In this document: positions 1-8,110 of the stretch, in pieces
How the letters are laid out: each line of letters begins with the position of its first letter
Position numbering within the stretch: the first letter of the stretch is position 1
NCBI RefSeq assembly: GCF_000379445.1
Contig: NZ_KB902275.1
Span: forward strand, 1-64,000
Source: Fangia hongkongensis FSC776 = DSM 21703
GTDB taxonomy: Bacteria > Pseudomonadota > Gammaproteobacteria > Francisellales > Francisellaceae
Length of the DNA stretch: 64,000 nt
Direction: 5' to 3'
Notes under the pieces: generated by a model
Told to the model about the DNA's origin: nothing
Databases searched by the model: none
The model's input: only the letters and a program-made list of their open reading frames with translations
Translations under genes and position numbers: made by a program

Positions 1-647
1 AAACCACTACTGCCATTACCTATCTGACCACTTAAGCTACTAATAGAACTGCTATTATCTGTCACTGATTTCACCAAGCCTGAATCTTTATTCCCTACTG
101 CAGTTGTTAAACTTGTAACATCTTTGACTAAGCCTGAGTCTTTATCTCCCACTGTCCCTTGAAGCTTACTAATTGACCCCTTATTTGCACTAATCCCTTC
201 AGCATTACTCTTAATATCAGCAAATATACCCGTATTATCTGCTTTGCTCCCTACCGTTTTACTTAAATTGCTGACATCTGAAATCAAACCCGATTTATCT
301 TTCCCATCTCCATTCAATGTCTCTACTAACTTCGAACTCCCTGTTAAATTCCCTAACGCGCTTAAGGCTGATTTATTAATACCTACATCAGTGGTGTTTT
401 TTTTAATATCATCTTTGTATTGGCTTAACTTCTGCAAATCTGGAAGCATTGCTTTTTCATACTTAATATTCTCATTTAATGTTACCCAGTTATCATAAGG
501 AATTCCATATGTATTAACATACTGAAGTCCTTCAGCGAAGCCAGTATTCAAACTTACTAAAGGGATAAATAGAAAAGCACTTAATGTATAAGTTGATTTA
601 ATCAACCATTCTCTTAACACATAAAGTCTTTTTACTGACTCAAACAT
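1..647 (-). CDS. Repeat-rich coiled-coil surface/secreted protein (N-terminal part only)
   Basis: The reading frame opens with ATG at 645-647 behind an AAGGGGG ribosome binding site and runs off the left window edge, so only about 215 N-terminal residues are visible. A hydrophobic segment at about residues 13-38 ending GFAEG looks like a signal sequence. The rest is polar, Ser/Thr/Lys/Asp-rich and lacks Cys. It carries imperfect 18-20-residue units with the core G-D/N-K-D-S-G-L-V-K-x-V-T (DNA about 60-320), each followed by a short helix-prone stretch. This is the composition expected of a trimeric coiled-coil stalk (trimeric autotransporter adhesin or fibre-like protein), but the anchor and head are outside the window. 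The adhesin role is inference; export and the repeats are seen directly. Confidence 0.6.
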   Translation of the reverse strand, partial: MFESVKRLYVLREWLIKSTYTLSAFLFIPLVSLNTGFAEGLQYVNTYGIPYDNWVTLNENIKYEKAMLPDLQKLSQYKDDIKKNTTDVGINKSALSALGNLTGSSKLVETLNGDGKDKSGLISDVSNLSKTVGSKADNTGIFADIKSNAEGISANKGSISKLQGTVGDKDSGLVKDVTSLTTAVGNKDSGLVKSVTDNSSSISSLSGQIGNGSSG

Positions 648-840
648 ATTAAATACCCCCTTATCTATTCACTATTTCAAACTTGGATTATGTTTTAAAA
701 AACAAATACATCAATTAGTATTCCCAGAGTACCGATTGCTTACCAAAAAAATATCGTAATTTTTACGCTATTTTAATTACTTTGAATTTATATGATAAAA
801 AGATGCCCTTAAGCTATCGAATTTCTAAAAGGTGAACATA

Positions 841-3654
841 TTGTTAAAATATATCTATCCATCCATATTATTTATTAGCGTAGTTTTTATCTCAGGATGT
901 GGTGGAGGTGGCGGTGGCGGTGGATCAGGAGGGTCTAACACACCCACGACAACCATATCACTTTCAGCAAGCAGTAGTAACTTATATGCAGATATAGGAG
1001 AAAATGCATCAGCAACTTTTACAATCACCAGTAAAACAGACAACCTTGTAATTGATAGCGCCAAACTGACAACACAAACGGTTAATATTTCTGGCATTAG
1101 TAGACCTTATGAACTTTTTGACAACAACTGCACAACAGGACTTAATGATAATGGCACTTGTTCATTTAAAGTAAGATACAGTCCCACTTCGACAAGCCAA
1201 TACTTTTCGACAGCGGATATTAATATACAAGTTGGCCAAAAACACTTAAACACCTCACTAATGGGTGCAGAAAAAACGTTTATCTACACAAGCGCAGCAA
1301 CCCCTGCAAATAGTATTACATTTAACTCACATGTTAACCCTCTCAATGTACGGCTTTTTGATAGCGATGAGCTAAACTACACAGCTCGCATACAAAATAA
1401 TACAACTCAATCGCTTAGCAATGTAAAATTGCTCTTTGAAGATGCACTGAAAGGGGTGAAAATAACAACGACTAATAACTGTGTAGATAATAAAGCCTGC
1501 AATATTGCATCAATTAATTTTTCACCAAAATCACTTGCATCACAAGGGGAATCTAACTCTCAAGGCACCAAATTAAGCCTTAACTTTAAGCTTAAACAAC
1601 ATGATCTAAGCTATAATCTTGGTTATCTAAAATTCACAAGTTACGGAAAACAATATTTTATCAACCCACTTTATGATTTGGGAGAAAACATCCCTCAACC
1701 ACTTGGTAGTTTTATCACGTTCATCAAACAGCTTTCAGCAAACTCAATCATTATCGGCACCACTGATGGGCTTTATTTCAGTTATGACAATGGATTAAGC
1801 TGGCATACTTTAGATCAATATCACACATCTATATCTGCATATAATAATACAGACTCCACAAGCTTTGTGAGCACAGGCGATACGCTACTTGTTTATGATT
1901 ATGATACACAAACTGGTCTAACCAGCGCTATAAAAGCCTACCAATATAATCAAAATTCAAAGCTTATCCCAAAAGGTGAAATAATAGGTATTTTTCTCAA
2001 TCAGAATAAAGACAAGCTTATTATTGTCGCTAGAGGCGGAATTGCTATTGATAGCTATGATAAAAGCACCTCAACCATCACAAAGTCACTACATTACTAT
2101 CAAGTAACTGATCTTAGCATTAACTACATTGTTAAAGCAATATTTGATAACAGTAAATGGCTTATGCTCGCAACTGCAAAAAAAGGGGTACAAACCTATC
2201 AATATGATAACACCAATAACAACATCACGCTTACTCACAGTTATACGACAACATCAATCAACGAAAAGCTACCAAGCGATAACATTACAAATATATCACT
2301 CTATCATGCTGCTTCTCCAACCAATGATGCGCTTTTTATTTCCACAATCAAAGGACTTGTGGCAGCATCTTATCTAAATGGAGCCTTATCTAATATTAAC
2401 TTGACAGACGTAACCTACCCATTTACCAATAGCATTGACATCATTGATAATAAGTGGATGATTATAGGCAGCCAGCTAAATGGGCTTAGTGTTGGCAAAT
2501 ACGATCCGTCAACACGAAAGATATCTGATGTAATCACGTATAAAACAACTACACAACCAAGCTTAGCAAATAACTATGTGACAGCTTTATCACGCAAGGA
2601 TAAAACCCTTTTAGTTGGCATAGCTAAGAGTGGTTTACTTAAAATACCATTTAATAGCACAAGCGCCTCTAGCAAAGATTTTCTTGACATGACCAAGGTC
2701 TCTCAGTATACACAAACGCCACTACTTCCCCCTTATACAATTAGCTCACTTCAATCTGAAGGTAATAACATAACAATCACAACAACAGGAGGGGGAGTTT
2801 GCACAGCTTCTACAGACCCCCAAACTTATCAACTAAGTATTAATAATTGCTATAACACCACATCAAAGATAAAACTGCCAAGTAATGGAGTTACAAACGC
2901 ACTATTCAATAAAAACCAGCTTCTTCTTGGATTTGATAACGGACTTTCCATTGCTGAGTATAAAGATAATGCTATAACAAATATTCATACTTTCTTAAAC
3001 ACACATTACATCAGCTCTATTGCACAAAAGGATACAACGCTTTTTATTGGCACAACTGACATTGGCCTTATTCTTGCTAAGCTAGACGGCAGTAATCTTT
3101 CTAGCCTAAAAACTTATAACAACCCTGTTTTACCATCAGATCATATCACAACAGTCAAAACAGCTAATAACCTTGTTTTTATTGGCACTCTCAATGGACT
3201 TTCTATAGGGAAATATAACCCAGACAGTCAAAATCTATCTAACTTTACAACCTACAACGCCTCCAATATCCTTCCAGATAGTCAAATCAATGCACTGGCT
3301 GTAAAGAATGGCTATCTATATATTGGCACATCTAAAGGACTTGTTATTGCGAAATATGATAACAACAAAGGAAGTTTATCTGATATTCATACTTACACGA
3401 CTAGCTCCAGCATCCGGCTAACAAATGCAAATATTGCAACCCTATCACTTTATAGCAATAACAAGCTTATTATTGGCACTGATAGTAACCTCCTTATGGT
3501 AGCCACATTAAATGCAGATAACAGCATTAAAAGCATCACCAGCCTCACATTACCAAGCGAGAGCTACACATCTATTAAAAGTGCTACCTTGCTTGGAAAT
3601 AAGCTTCTACTTGGCATTACAGGAGGAAACCTTCTATTAGGTGAAATTGGATAA
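841..3654 (+). CDS. Large lipoprotein with beta-propeller-like repeats
   Basis: This is a secreted lipoprotein of about 937 aa and unknown function. I place the start at TTG 841 because AAAAGGTG lies at proper distance before it; an in-frame GTG at 832 falls inside that ribosome binding site. Residues 5-19 are hydrophobic and end in a lipobox-like I-S-G-C (Cys20), followed by a Gly8-Ser-Gly-Gly flexible tether. Residues about 30-290 look like beta-sandwich adhesion-type domains with a few Cys. From about 295 to the end there are many blades of the form L-x-I/L-G-T/I-x-x-G-L-x-I/L-A/G-K-Y, like two-component-regulator-type or sialidase-like beta-propellers, including a Y-D-N-G-L-S-W blade. It was probably exposed on the outer membrane. 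No enzymatic motif was recognised. It is divergently oriented from the surface protein at 1-647. Confidence 0.75.
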   Translation: MLKYIYPSILFISVVFISGCGGGGGGGGSGGSNTPTTTISLSASSSNLYADIGENASATFTITSKTDNLVIDSAKLTTQTVNISGISRPYELFDNNCTTGLNDNGTCSFKVRYSPTSTSQYFSTADINIQVGQKHLNTSLMGAEKTFIYTSAATPANSITFNSHVNPLNVRLFDSDELNYTARIQNNTTQSLSNVKLLFEDALKGVKITTTNNCVDNKACNIASINFSPKSLASQGESNSQGTKLSLNFKLKQHDLSYNLGYLKFTSYGKQYFINPLYDLGENIPQPLGSFITFIKQLSANSIIIGTTDGLYFSYDNGLSWHTLDQYHTSISAYNNTDSTSFVSTGDTLLVYDYDTQTGLTSAIKAYQYNQNSKLIPKGEIIGIFLNQNKDKLIIVARGGIAIDSYDKSTSTITKSLHYYQVTDLSINYIVKAIFDNSKWLMLATAKKGVQTYQYDNTNNNITLTHSYTTTSINEKLPSDNITNISLYHAASPTNDALFISTIKGLVAASYLNGALSNINLTDVTYPFTNSIDIIDNKWMIIGSQLNGLSVGKYDPSTRKISDVITYKTTTQPSLANNYVTALSRKDKTLLVGIAKSGLLKIPFNSTSASSKDFLDMTKVSQYTQTPLLPPYTISSLQSEGNNITITTTGGGVCTASTDPQTYQLSINNCYNTTSKIKLPSNGVTNALFNKNQLLLGFDNGLSIAEYKDNAITNIHTFLNTHYISSIAQKDTTLFIGTTDIGLILAKLDGSNLSSLKTYNNPVLPSDHITTVKTANNLVFIGTLNGLSIGKYNPDSQNLSNFTTYNASNILPDSQINALAVKNGYLYIGTSKGLVIAKYDNNKGSLSDIHTYTTSSSIRLTNANIATLSLYSNNKLIIGTDSNLLMVATLNADNSIKSITSLTLPSESYTSIKSATLLGNKLLLGITGGNLLLGEIG

Positions 3655-3714
3655 ATTATGATGCACAACCATACAGCTGTTAAAGAATATTCATTATAAA
3701 TTAAGGAGGTAAGT

Positions 3715-3720
3715 TATAAT
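3715..3720 (+). promoter_or_regulatory. Candidate -10 box for the small secreted protein at 3787
   Basis: A consensus TATAAT sits 67 bases before the ATG at 3787, which would give a leader of roughly 60 bases. No convincing -35 element is visible at 17 bases. A perfect AAGGAGG just upstream (3703-3709) is not followed by any usable ORF. Confidence 0.35.
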
Positions 3721-3786
3721 AGTCTAGCGTGAGGGTACGTGAAACTTTAAATCAATAGTGATTAACAAACCAATGAGGTTTTAAAA

Positions 3787-4167
3787 ATGAAACTTAAAAA
3801 TATTATATTATTATCACTTACAGGAATAACAATGGCAACTACACCTATCGCCGCGTTAGCACTTAATAACCAAGGGGTATCATCGTACCCATATGTACAT
3901 ATTCAAAATACAACTGATTATGCTATATATGGTACTGTAAAATACGCTAGTGCTTTTTGCAGTAATGATGATTATAGGATTGAGCCACATAAGTCATGGA
4001 CGGCCGACTCAAGAGGGGTATGCTTAGTTACCGAAATTAGTGCTACAAATGCGAATACCGGCAAATCAGGTTCCTCATATGAGAGCAGTGGTACTTCATA
4101 TAGTCAATTTTTAGTGTATGATGATAAAGGAAAACCTGATGTAACACGTGTTACAGGCATGAGCTAA
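3787..4167 (+). CDS. Small secreted protein, function unknown
   Basis: The product is 126 aa with a classic Sec signal peptide (Lys2/Lys4, hydrophobic core about residues 6-24, likely cleavage near A-L-A-L). The mature part is about 100 residues with two Cys, which could form a disulfide, and begins with an aromatic/beta-rich segment V-H-I-Q-N-T-T-D-Y-A-I-Y. A GAGG ribosome binding site lies before the ATG. The family was not recognised. The early mature motif (h-H-I-x-N-x-S/T-x-D-x-x-h-Y) is echoed in the convergent protein at 4339-4803, so the two may be distant paralogues of a secreted beta-sandwich fold. That relation is inference from a short motif. Confidence 0.6.
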   Translation: MKLKNIILLSLTGITMATTPIAALALNNQGVSSYPYVHIQNTTDYAIYGTVKYASAFCSNDDYRIEPHKSWTADSRGVCLVTEISATNANTGKSGSSYESSGTSYSQFLVYDDKGKPDVTRVTGMS

Positions 4168-4178
4168 CTATAAATTAT

Positions 4179-4233
4179 AAATATGAGGTTATAATATTAT
4201 TGGTTTTTCTAATATGTTTAAACTCTCATATTT
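4179..4233. terminator. Weak inverted repeat between convergent secreted-protein genes
   Basis: AAATATGAG at 4179-4187 and CTCATATTT at 4225-4233 form a perfect 9-bp stem with a 37-base loop. It lies just after the stop of the gene at 3787-4167 and has no strong T-run, so a terminator role is uncertain. Confidence 0.25.
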
Positions 4234-4338
4234 ACAAACTAAAAAGGAGTCATGTAACCATAGACCTTCAAATAGCTACTAGAGCTGATCACCTGTCAGA
4301 GCACATCCTTGTGCCTGACTTCCCCACCGGAAAGAAGA

Positions 4339-4803
4339 TTATTTATCTTTAATTGAAACAGAAAAAGTATCACTATTAACTTTCTCGATACAATAGGACT
4401 CTTTTTTAACTGTATAGGCATGATAGTAAGATTTCTCAGGCGCTTGTAAGCTGCCAATACTTGCAGCAAAAGTTGCAATAACACCATCAGCATCTAAAAG
4501 CGTAAAGACGACACGAGAGATTCCATAACCTCCCATTTCGCCACAAGCGATTGAATAATCAAAGTGCAACGTACTCTCTGTTCCTACATTTAACACACCA
4601 TTATGTTTATCGTATAGATTCATATACTTTACAGCCGATGCACAATTTGTTTTCATTGTGGCCAAATAAAGTTTGTCACTGGAGTGATTAACAATATGAA
4701 AACTCCCTCCACCAAAGCCATTACAGATACCAACACTTGGTAGCGCTATGAGGTATGCACAGAACATCATATTGCCAAATTTTTTATATTTTCCCCATTT
4801 CAT
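4339..4803 (-). CDS. Small secreted protein, function unknown
   Basis: The product is 154 aa, starting at ATG 4803 behind GGGGAGAG. A signal peptide spans about residues 12-28 and is followed by a Gly-rich G-F-G-G-G-S start of the mature chain. Four cysteines in the mature part suggest disulfides after export. The segment F-H-I-V-N-H-S-S-D-K-L-Y resembles V-H-I-Q-N-T-T-D-Y-A-I-Y of the convergent protein at 3787-4167. No enzymatic motif was seen and the family is not recognised. It has its own transcription, since the next gene (sugar porter) ends 104 bases or more away on the same strand. Confidence 0.6.
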   Translation of the reverse strand: MKWGKYKKFGNMMFCAYLIALPSVGICNGFGGGSFHIVNHSSDKLYLATMKTNCASAVKYMNLYDKHNGVLNVGTESTLHFDYSIACGEMGGYGISRVVFTLLDADGVIATFAASIGSLQAPEKSYYHAYTVKKESYCIEKVNSDTFSVSIKDK

Positions 4804-4907
4804 ATTCTCTCCCCAATTGTATTTTTTCCCAATCCCAAAACCCAGCCACCTTTTAACAAAATGACTGAGTCATGACACACCCCATGTGTAGTGATTATGT
4901 AATACTT

Positions 4908-6266
4908 TTAAGCACCAAGCTTTCTCAGTGGCAGCTCTTTTAAAATGTTATTTTCAATTTCTTCCAATGAAACGCCCTTTGTCTCAGGCAACTTGAAAAA
5001 GACATATATAAAACCAATAACCGCAATACCAAGAAAGCATGAGAAGGTTGCCACAGCGCCATATTTTTGCAGGAAAATAGGAAATAAGAAGGCAACGATA
5101 ACATTCGTTCCCCAATTGCACGCTGCCGAAATTCCCACACCCTGACTTCTGATACTGACAGGGAAAATTTCAGATGGAATCAACCAACAGGCAGGCCCCG
5201 TACTAAAGGCCTGACATGCGATGAAAAACACCATCGCAAAAAGTGCCAGCCAAGCAACTGATCCTGCGGCTACTTTACCATCAAAAGCAACACTTAGAAT
5301 CATAAGACTAACAATAATGCCACTTAGACCAACTAACAATAGCTTACGCCGACCTGCTTTATCAATAATTCCAATTGCCAGGATAGTAAAGACAACATTG
5401 GTTAATCCAATACCCAAAGTTGCTAAAATCGCAGTACTATTTGATGAAAAGCCTGTCAGTTTAAAAATGGTTGGCGCGTAGTATATAATCGCATTAACTC
5501 CAACCGCTTGCGTTACAATGCTAATCATAATACCAAGCAACAATGGCTTTATATATTTTCGATTAAAAATAGAAACTTTATGATTAGCCTTCTCAAGCAC
5601 AGATTTAATTTCATCATATTCACGCTTTGCATGATCTTTGCCATGTATGCTACATAAAATGGCTTCTGCTTCTTTGGTATAATGATTCGCCATCAGCCAT
5701 CTTGGGCTTTTTGGGAGATAGCATAATATAATGAGTAAAAGGATGGCAGGACAGGCACCAAGTAATAACATCAACCGCCAGTCTCCTGAACTTGAAAAAA
5801 TCAAATTCACAACATATGCCACACAAATGCCAAGTGTGATCGCAAGTTGATTTAATGTTACCAAACGTCCACGTAGTTTTTTAGGTGCAATTTCAGATAT
5901 GTATAACGGCACGGTAAAAGAACCAATTCCAACGGCAACACCTAGTATCGCCCGACCTAAACACAGCATGATACTTGAACCAGCAATTGCGCAAATGACA
6001 GAACCAACAACAAACAAAAATGCCGTGGTAATTAATAAACTCTTTCTGCCATAACGATCTCCTAATTTACCACAAAACAAAGCCGAGATAAACGCACCAA
6101 AGGCCACAGCACCAACAATCAAACCCACCTCGATTGCAGAGAGGGAAAAATACGGCTTAATAAAAATAATTACCCCTGAAATAATCCCAACATCATAGCC
6201 AAATAAAAGGCCAACGATAGCAGCAGAGGCAGCAATAAAGAAAGTTAATATTTGATTTGTATTCAT
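4908..6266 (-). CDS. MFS sugar:proton symporter (sugar porter family)
   Basis: This 452-aa protein with 12 predicted membrane segments belongs to the MFS sugar porter family (XylE/GalP/AraE type), which imports a monosaccharide with protons across the inner membrane. The diagnostic motifs are present: G-D-R-Y-G-R-K after TM2 (about residues 69-75), a G-R-x-x-x-G-x-x-x-G region with Y-I-S-E-I-A-P and R-G-R in TM4-5, G-R-R-K in the second half, and P-E-T-K-G near the C-terminus. The length is typical. The substrate cannot be assigned from sequence. Its start codon overlaps the stop of a 30-aa ORF (6263-6355) in an ATGA arrangement, suggesting translational coupling. Confidence 0.92.
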   Translation of the reverse strand: MNTNQILTFFIAASAAIVGLLFGYDVGIISGVIIFIKPYFSLSAIEVGLIVGAVAFGAFISALFCGKLGDRYGRKSLLITTAFLFVVGSVICAIAGSSIMLCLGRAILGVAVGIGSFTVPLYISEIAPKKLRGRLVTLNQLAITLGICVAYVVNLIFSSSGDWRLMLLLGACPAILLLIILCYLPKSPRWLMANHYTKEAEAILCSIHGKDHAKREYDEIKSVLEKANHKVSIFNRKYIKPLLLGIMISIVTQAVGVNAIIYYAPTIFKLTGFSSNSTAILATLGIGLTNVVFTILAIGIIDKAGRRKLLLVGLSGIIVSLMILSVAFDGKVAAGSVAWLALFAMVFFIACQAFSTGPACWLIPSEIFPVSIRSQGVGISAACNWGTNVIVAFLFPIFLQKYGAVATFSCFLGIAVIGFIYVFFKLPETKGVSLEEIENNILKELPLRKLGA

Positions 6267-6355
6267 TTAAATGCCTTACGTAAGAGTGCTTTTTTCTCAC
6301 GCTCTAATTGTTTTTGCTTATAGTCGGTAATCCAACAATATCCACAACAAATCAT
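6263..6355 (-). CDS. 30-aa Cys-rich leader/small protein coupled to the sugar porter
   Basis: This short ORF begins at ATG 6353-6355 with GGAG eight bases upstream and ends in TGA at 6263-6265, which overlaps the sugar-porter ATG (ATGA). The peptide starts M-I-C-C-G-Y-C-W and continues as a highly charged K/E/R-rich helix. Three Cys in a C-C-x-x-C cluster suggest metal or thiol chemistry, or simply a regulatory leader. A good ribosome binding site and the coupled stop/start favour real translation. I know of no family for it. It could be an accessory subunit, a leader peptide or a translational coupler. Confidence 0.5.
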   Translation of the reverse strand: MICCGYCWITDYKQKQLEREKKALLRKAFK

Positions 6356-6676
6356 CTCAATACTCCTTCATTAATTTATCTACGCTTCAAAATCCCAAGC
6401 TTAGGTTTGTGATACACAAGATTCAATTGGGTAGCTGGACCTCGGGGGTACATTAAAATCCAGCTACCTACTATATAACCAAACTATCACTGCTGATAAC
6501 AGCGTAAATATTACCCTAAAGAGTTCAAATCTAGACTCAGCTTTCGCTCACTGCTAGTAATTGACATAAAAGGAACAATAATCGCGATAAAAATAGGAGA
6601 GATGCTTACTGCCAACCTGAATCAGATATAACGGAATCACTACCTTTCAAGATTTGTGGCATGATTAAAAGTAAGT
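6356..6676. other. Intergenic stretch with one hairpin, no gene seen
   Basis: The 321 bases between the Cys-rich small ORF and the Fic-remnant ORF hold the inverted repeat at 6430-6468. I see no further ORF with a ribosome binding site and no tRNA. A GTTCAAATC near 6518 resembles a T-arm sequence but has no matching stem. Confidence 0.5.
6430..6468. repeat. Perfect 10-bp inverted repeat (hairpin)
   Basis: GGTAGCTGGA (6430-6439) and TCCAGCTACC (6459-6468) are perfect complements around a 19-base loop containing CTCGGGGG. It lies about 75 bases upstream of the small ORF/sugar-porter operon. It could be an operator, an attenuator stem or a mobile-element trace. There is no T-run, so it is unlikely to be a simple terminator. 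Confidence 0.45.
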
Positions 6677-6955
6677 TTAAGTGATAGAGTACCAAACGCC
6701 ACGACCTTTACCATGTTGGCTGATTTGCTTCATTGAGACTAACTTTTGAAAATGTTTTTTCAGTGTGTTTCTGTTTATACCAGTGAAAGTAACCATTTCT
6801 GAAAGAGTAACACGCCCATGTGCTTTTATATGCTCTATGATCATTAATGATGTTTCCGGGAGTGTTTGTAACAGCATTTGTTCTTTTTCAATTTTGATCA
6901 TTAGGCGTTTGACTTGTTTATTTAAAGAATTGAGAAAAAATAGGATCCATGGCAT
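6677..6955 (-). pseudogene. C-terminal winged-helix remnant of a Fic-family protein
   Basis: The 92 residues match the tail of Fic-family proteins. A P-W-x-x-F-F helix at the start is the usual end of the Fic core region. It is followed by a winged helix-turn-helix (about residues 36-90) with R-V-T-L-S-E-M, N-R-N-T-L-K-K-H and a G-K-G-R-G-x-W-Y wing. The catalytic Fic loop (H-P-F-x-x-G-N-G-R) is absent, and an in-frame stop lies two codons upstream, so the N-terminal AMPylation domain has been lost. There is no clear ribosome binding site. It might still be expressed as a stand-alone DNA-binding protein; repeats at 6965-7033 lie directly upstream. Confidence 0.6.
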
Positions 6956-6964
6956 CCACTAAGT

Positions 6965-7033
6965 TATCCATTTATATCCAATAATACAGTCTAATTTATT
7001 ACATATCCATAAAAATATCCATTTACATCCAAT
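6965..7033. repeat. Direct repeats TATCCATTTAYATCCAAT
   Basis: Two 18-base copies (6965-6982 and 7016-7033) differ at one base. A third partial TATCCAT lies at 7004-7010. The second copy overlaps the stop codon of the ATP-grasp remnant. They could be an operator for the adjacent winged-helix protein or a recombination scar. Confidence 0.55.
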
Positions 7034-7598
7034 TAAGGAATATGATTTTAGTTAGTTGTTGATAATACTCATTCTCAAGCTTACGAAACTTTGTGTAATC
7101 ATCATGCAGCGTATTTTGTTTGTCAGATAGGAGATATACATAGCCTGAGAAATTAGCAAGTGAGGTGGTTTTCTCAAGTTTATTTCCTTCAGTCAAATTC
7201 ACAAAACTGCTGTGGAGTGTTGTAATGTCACACCATGGAGCACTTTGTGGCACCGCTTGGATATCCCCTTCTATTGTTGAGAATAAAAATACATGCATGG
7301 CAAATTTCTCTAACGCCACTTCCTTATCAATGTCTTTTAGAAACTTCTTCTCATCCAAATAGCTTTTTACAAGTTCAATTACTTGGTTTGTGCCTATGCA
7401 CTTACTCACCGCACTCAGATCTGTTGACCCTGCAACGCGCGCACCAATCTCAACGAGCTTTGGTGTTAAATCTGACTGTAAAATCACCTCTAAATGCGAA
7501 GCACCATGCAAAATACCCACCGCTTGAATCACTTGATTGGCATAGCGCGTTAGAATCTTATATTCATCATAACTGTAATCAATCAATACCGAGTACAT
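7023..7598 (-). pseudogene. ATP-grasp ligase, C-terminal fragment
   Basis: The 191-aa reading frame carries the C-terminal half of an ATP-grasp carboxylate-amine ligase: G-A-S-H-L-E-V followed by L-V-E-I-G-A-R-V-A-G-S (about residues 31-57), the nucleotide/metal-binding part of the fold. The N-terminal half and central ATP-binding strand are missing. The frame is open only 16 codons upstream of the ATG before a TAA. It overlaps by 16 bases, in another frame, the end of the truncated AEC carrier upstream. This looks like a deletion that joined the middle of two genes. Such ligases join amino acids or make dipeptides; the residual protein is unlikely to be active. Confidence 0.65.
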
Positions 7599-8110
7599 AT
7601 TAATTGGTCGATCATTGATAATATAATCGGACTTATTAGAAACTTAAACAAAGTGTTCAATTGATAACTTCCTGATTGACCATAACTACTCGCCAAGAAA
7701 TTAACAAATGAAAAAAGAAGTACCGCAACCACAACATCGTACATAAAAAATATACCAAGTGTGCTTTTATTAAAAAGTAACAGTGCATAGATTAAACCCA
7801 AACTCCCGCCTTCTGCCGAGCAAAACATAATGACATTACTGCCAGATTTAATTCTTTCAGAGGGCTTTATACGATAAAATACAATAATTATTGCTGCCAT
7901 AATCAGCGTCCAAAGCACAGCAACAACAGGAATGACAAGCTCTCTTTCATAAAAATGAAAGCTATACATTGAGCAAAAGATCGTCATCGGCAATAGTACA
8001 TAAATAATCACACCATTTAATTTTGCTTTAATAGTTGATACTAGTTTATTCTCCTGAAGACGTATCCCAGCAAAAAATAACATTACGGCACAGATAAAAG
8101 AGGCAATCAC
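7583..8110 (-). pseudogene. AEC-family permease, N-terminal half
   Basis: The 175 residues contain about five membrane helices resembling the first half of auxin-efflux-carrier (AEC) family permeases, including L-P-M-T-I-F in helix 2 and a G-G-S-L-G-L region. Family members are about 300-320 aa with ten helices, so the second half is missing. The GTG start (8108-8110) overlaps the TGA of the HAD gene (GTGA), typical of coupled translation, so this end looks native. The last residues from about 160 on appear to be read-through into ATP-grasp sequence. Transport activity is doubtful. Confidence 0.6.

Noticed and set aside
855-1097. Minus-strand ORF with a run of prolines
   Set aside because: It is the antisense of the poly-Gly region of the lipoprotein gene; no ribosome binding site and no independent support.
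3700-3745. Perfect AAGGAGG without a gene
   Set aside because: No start codon at proper distance leads to more than a few codons; the following TATAAT fits a promoter better.
6505-6545. GTTCAAATC resembling a tRNA T-arm
   Set aside because: The flanking bases do not pair, and no acceptor, D or anticodon stem can be built around it.
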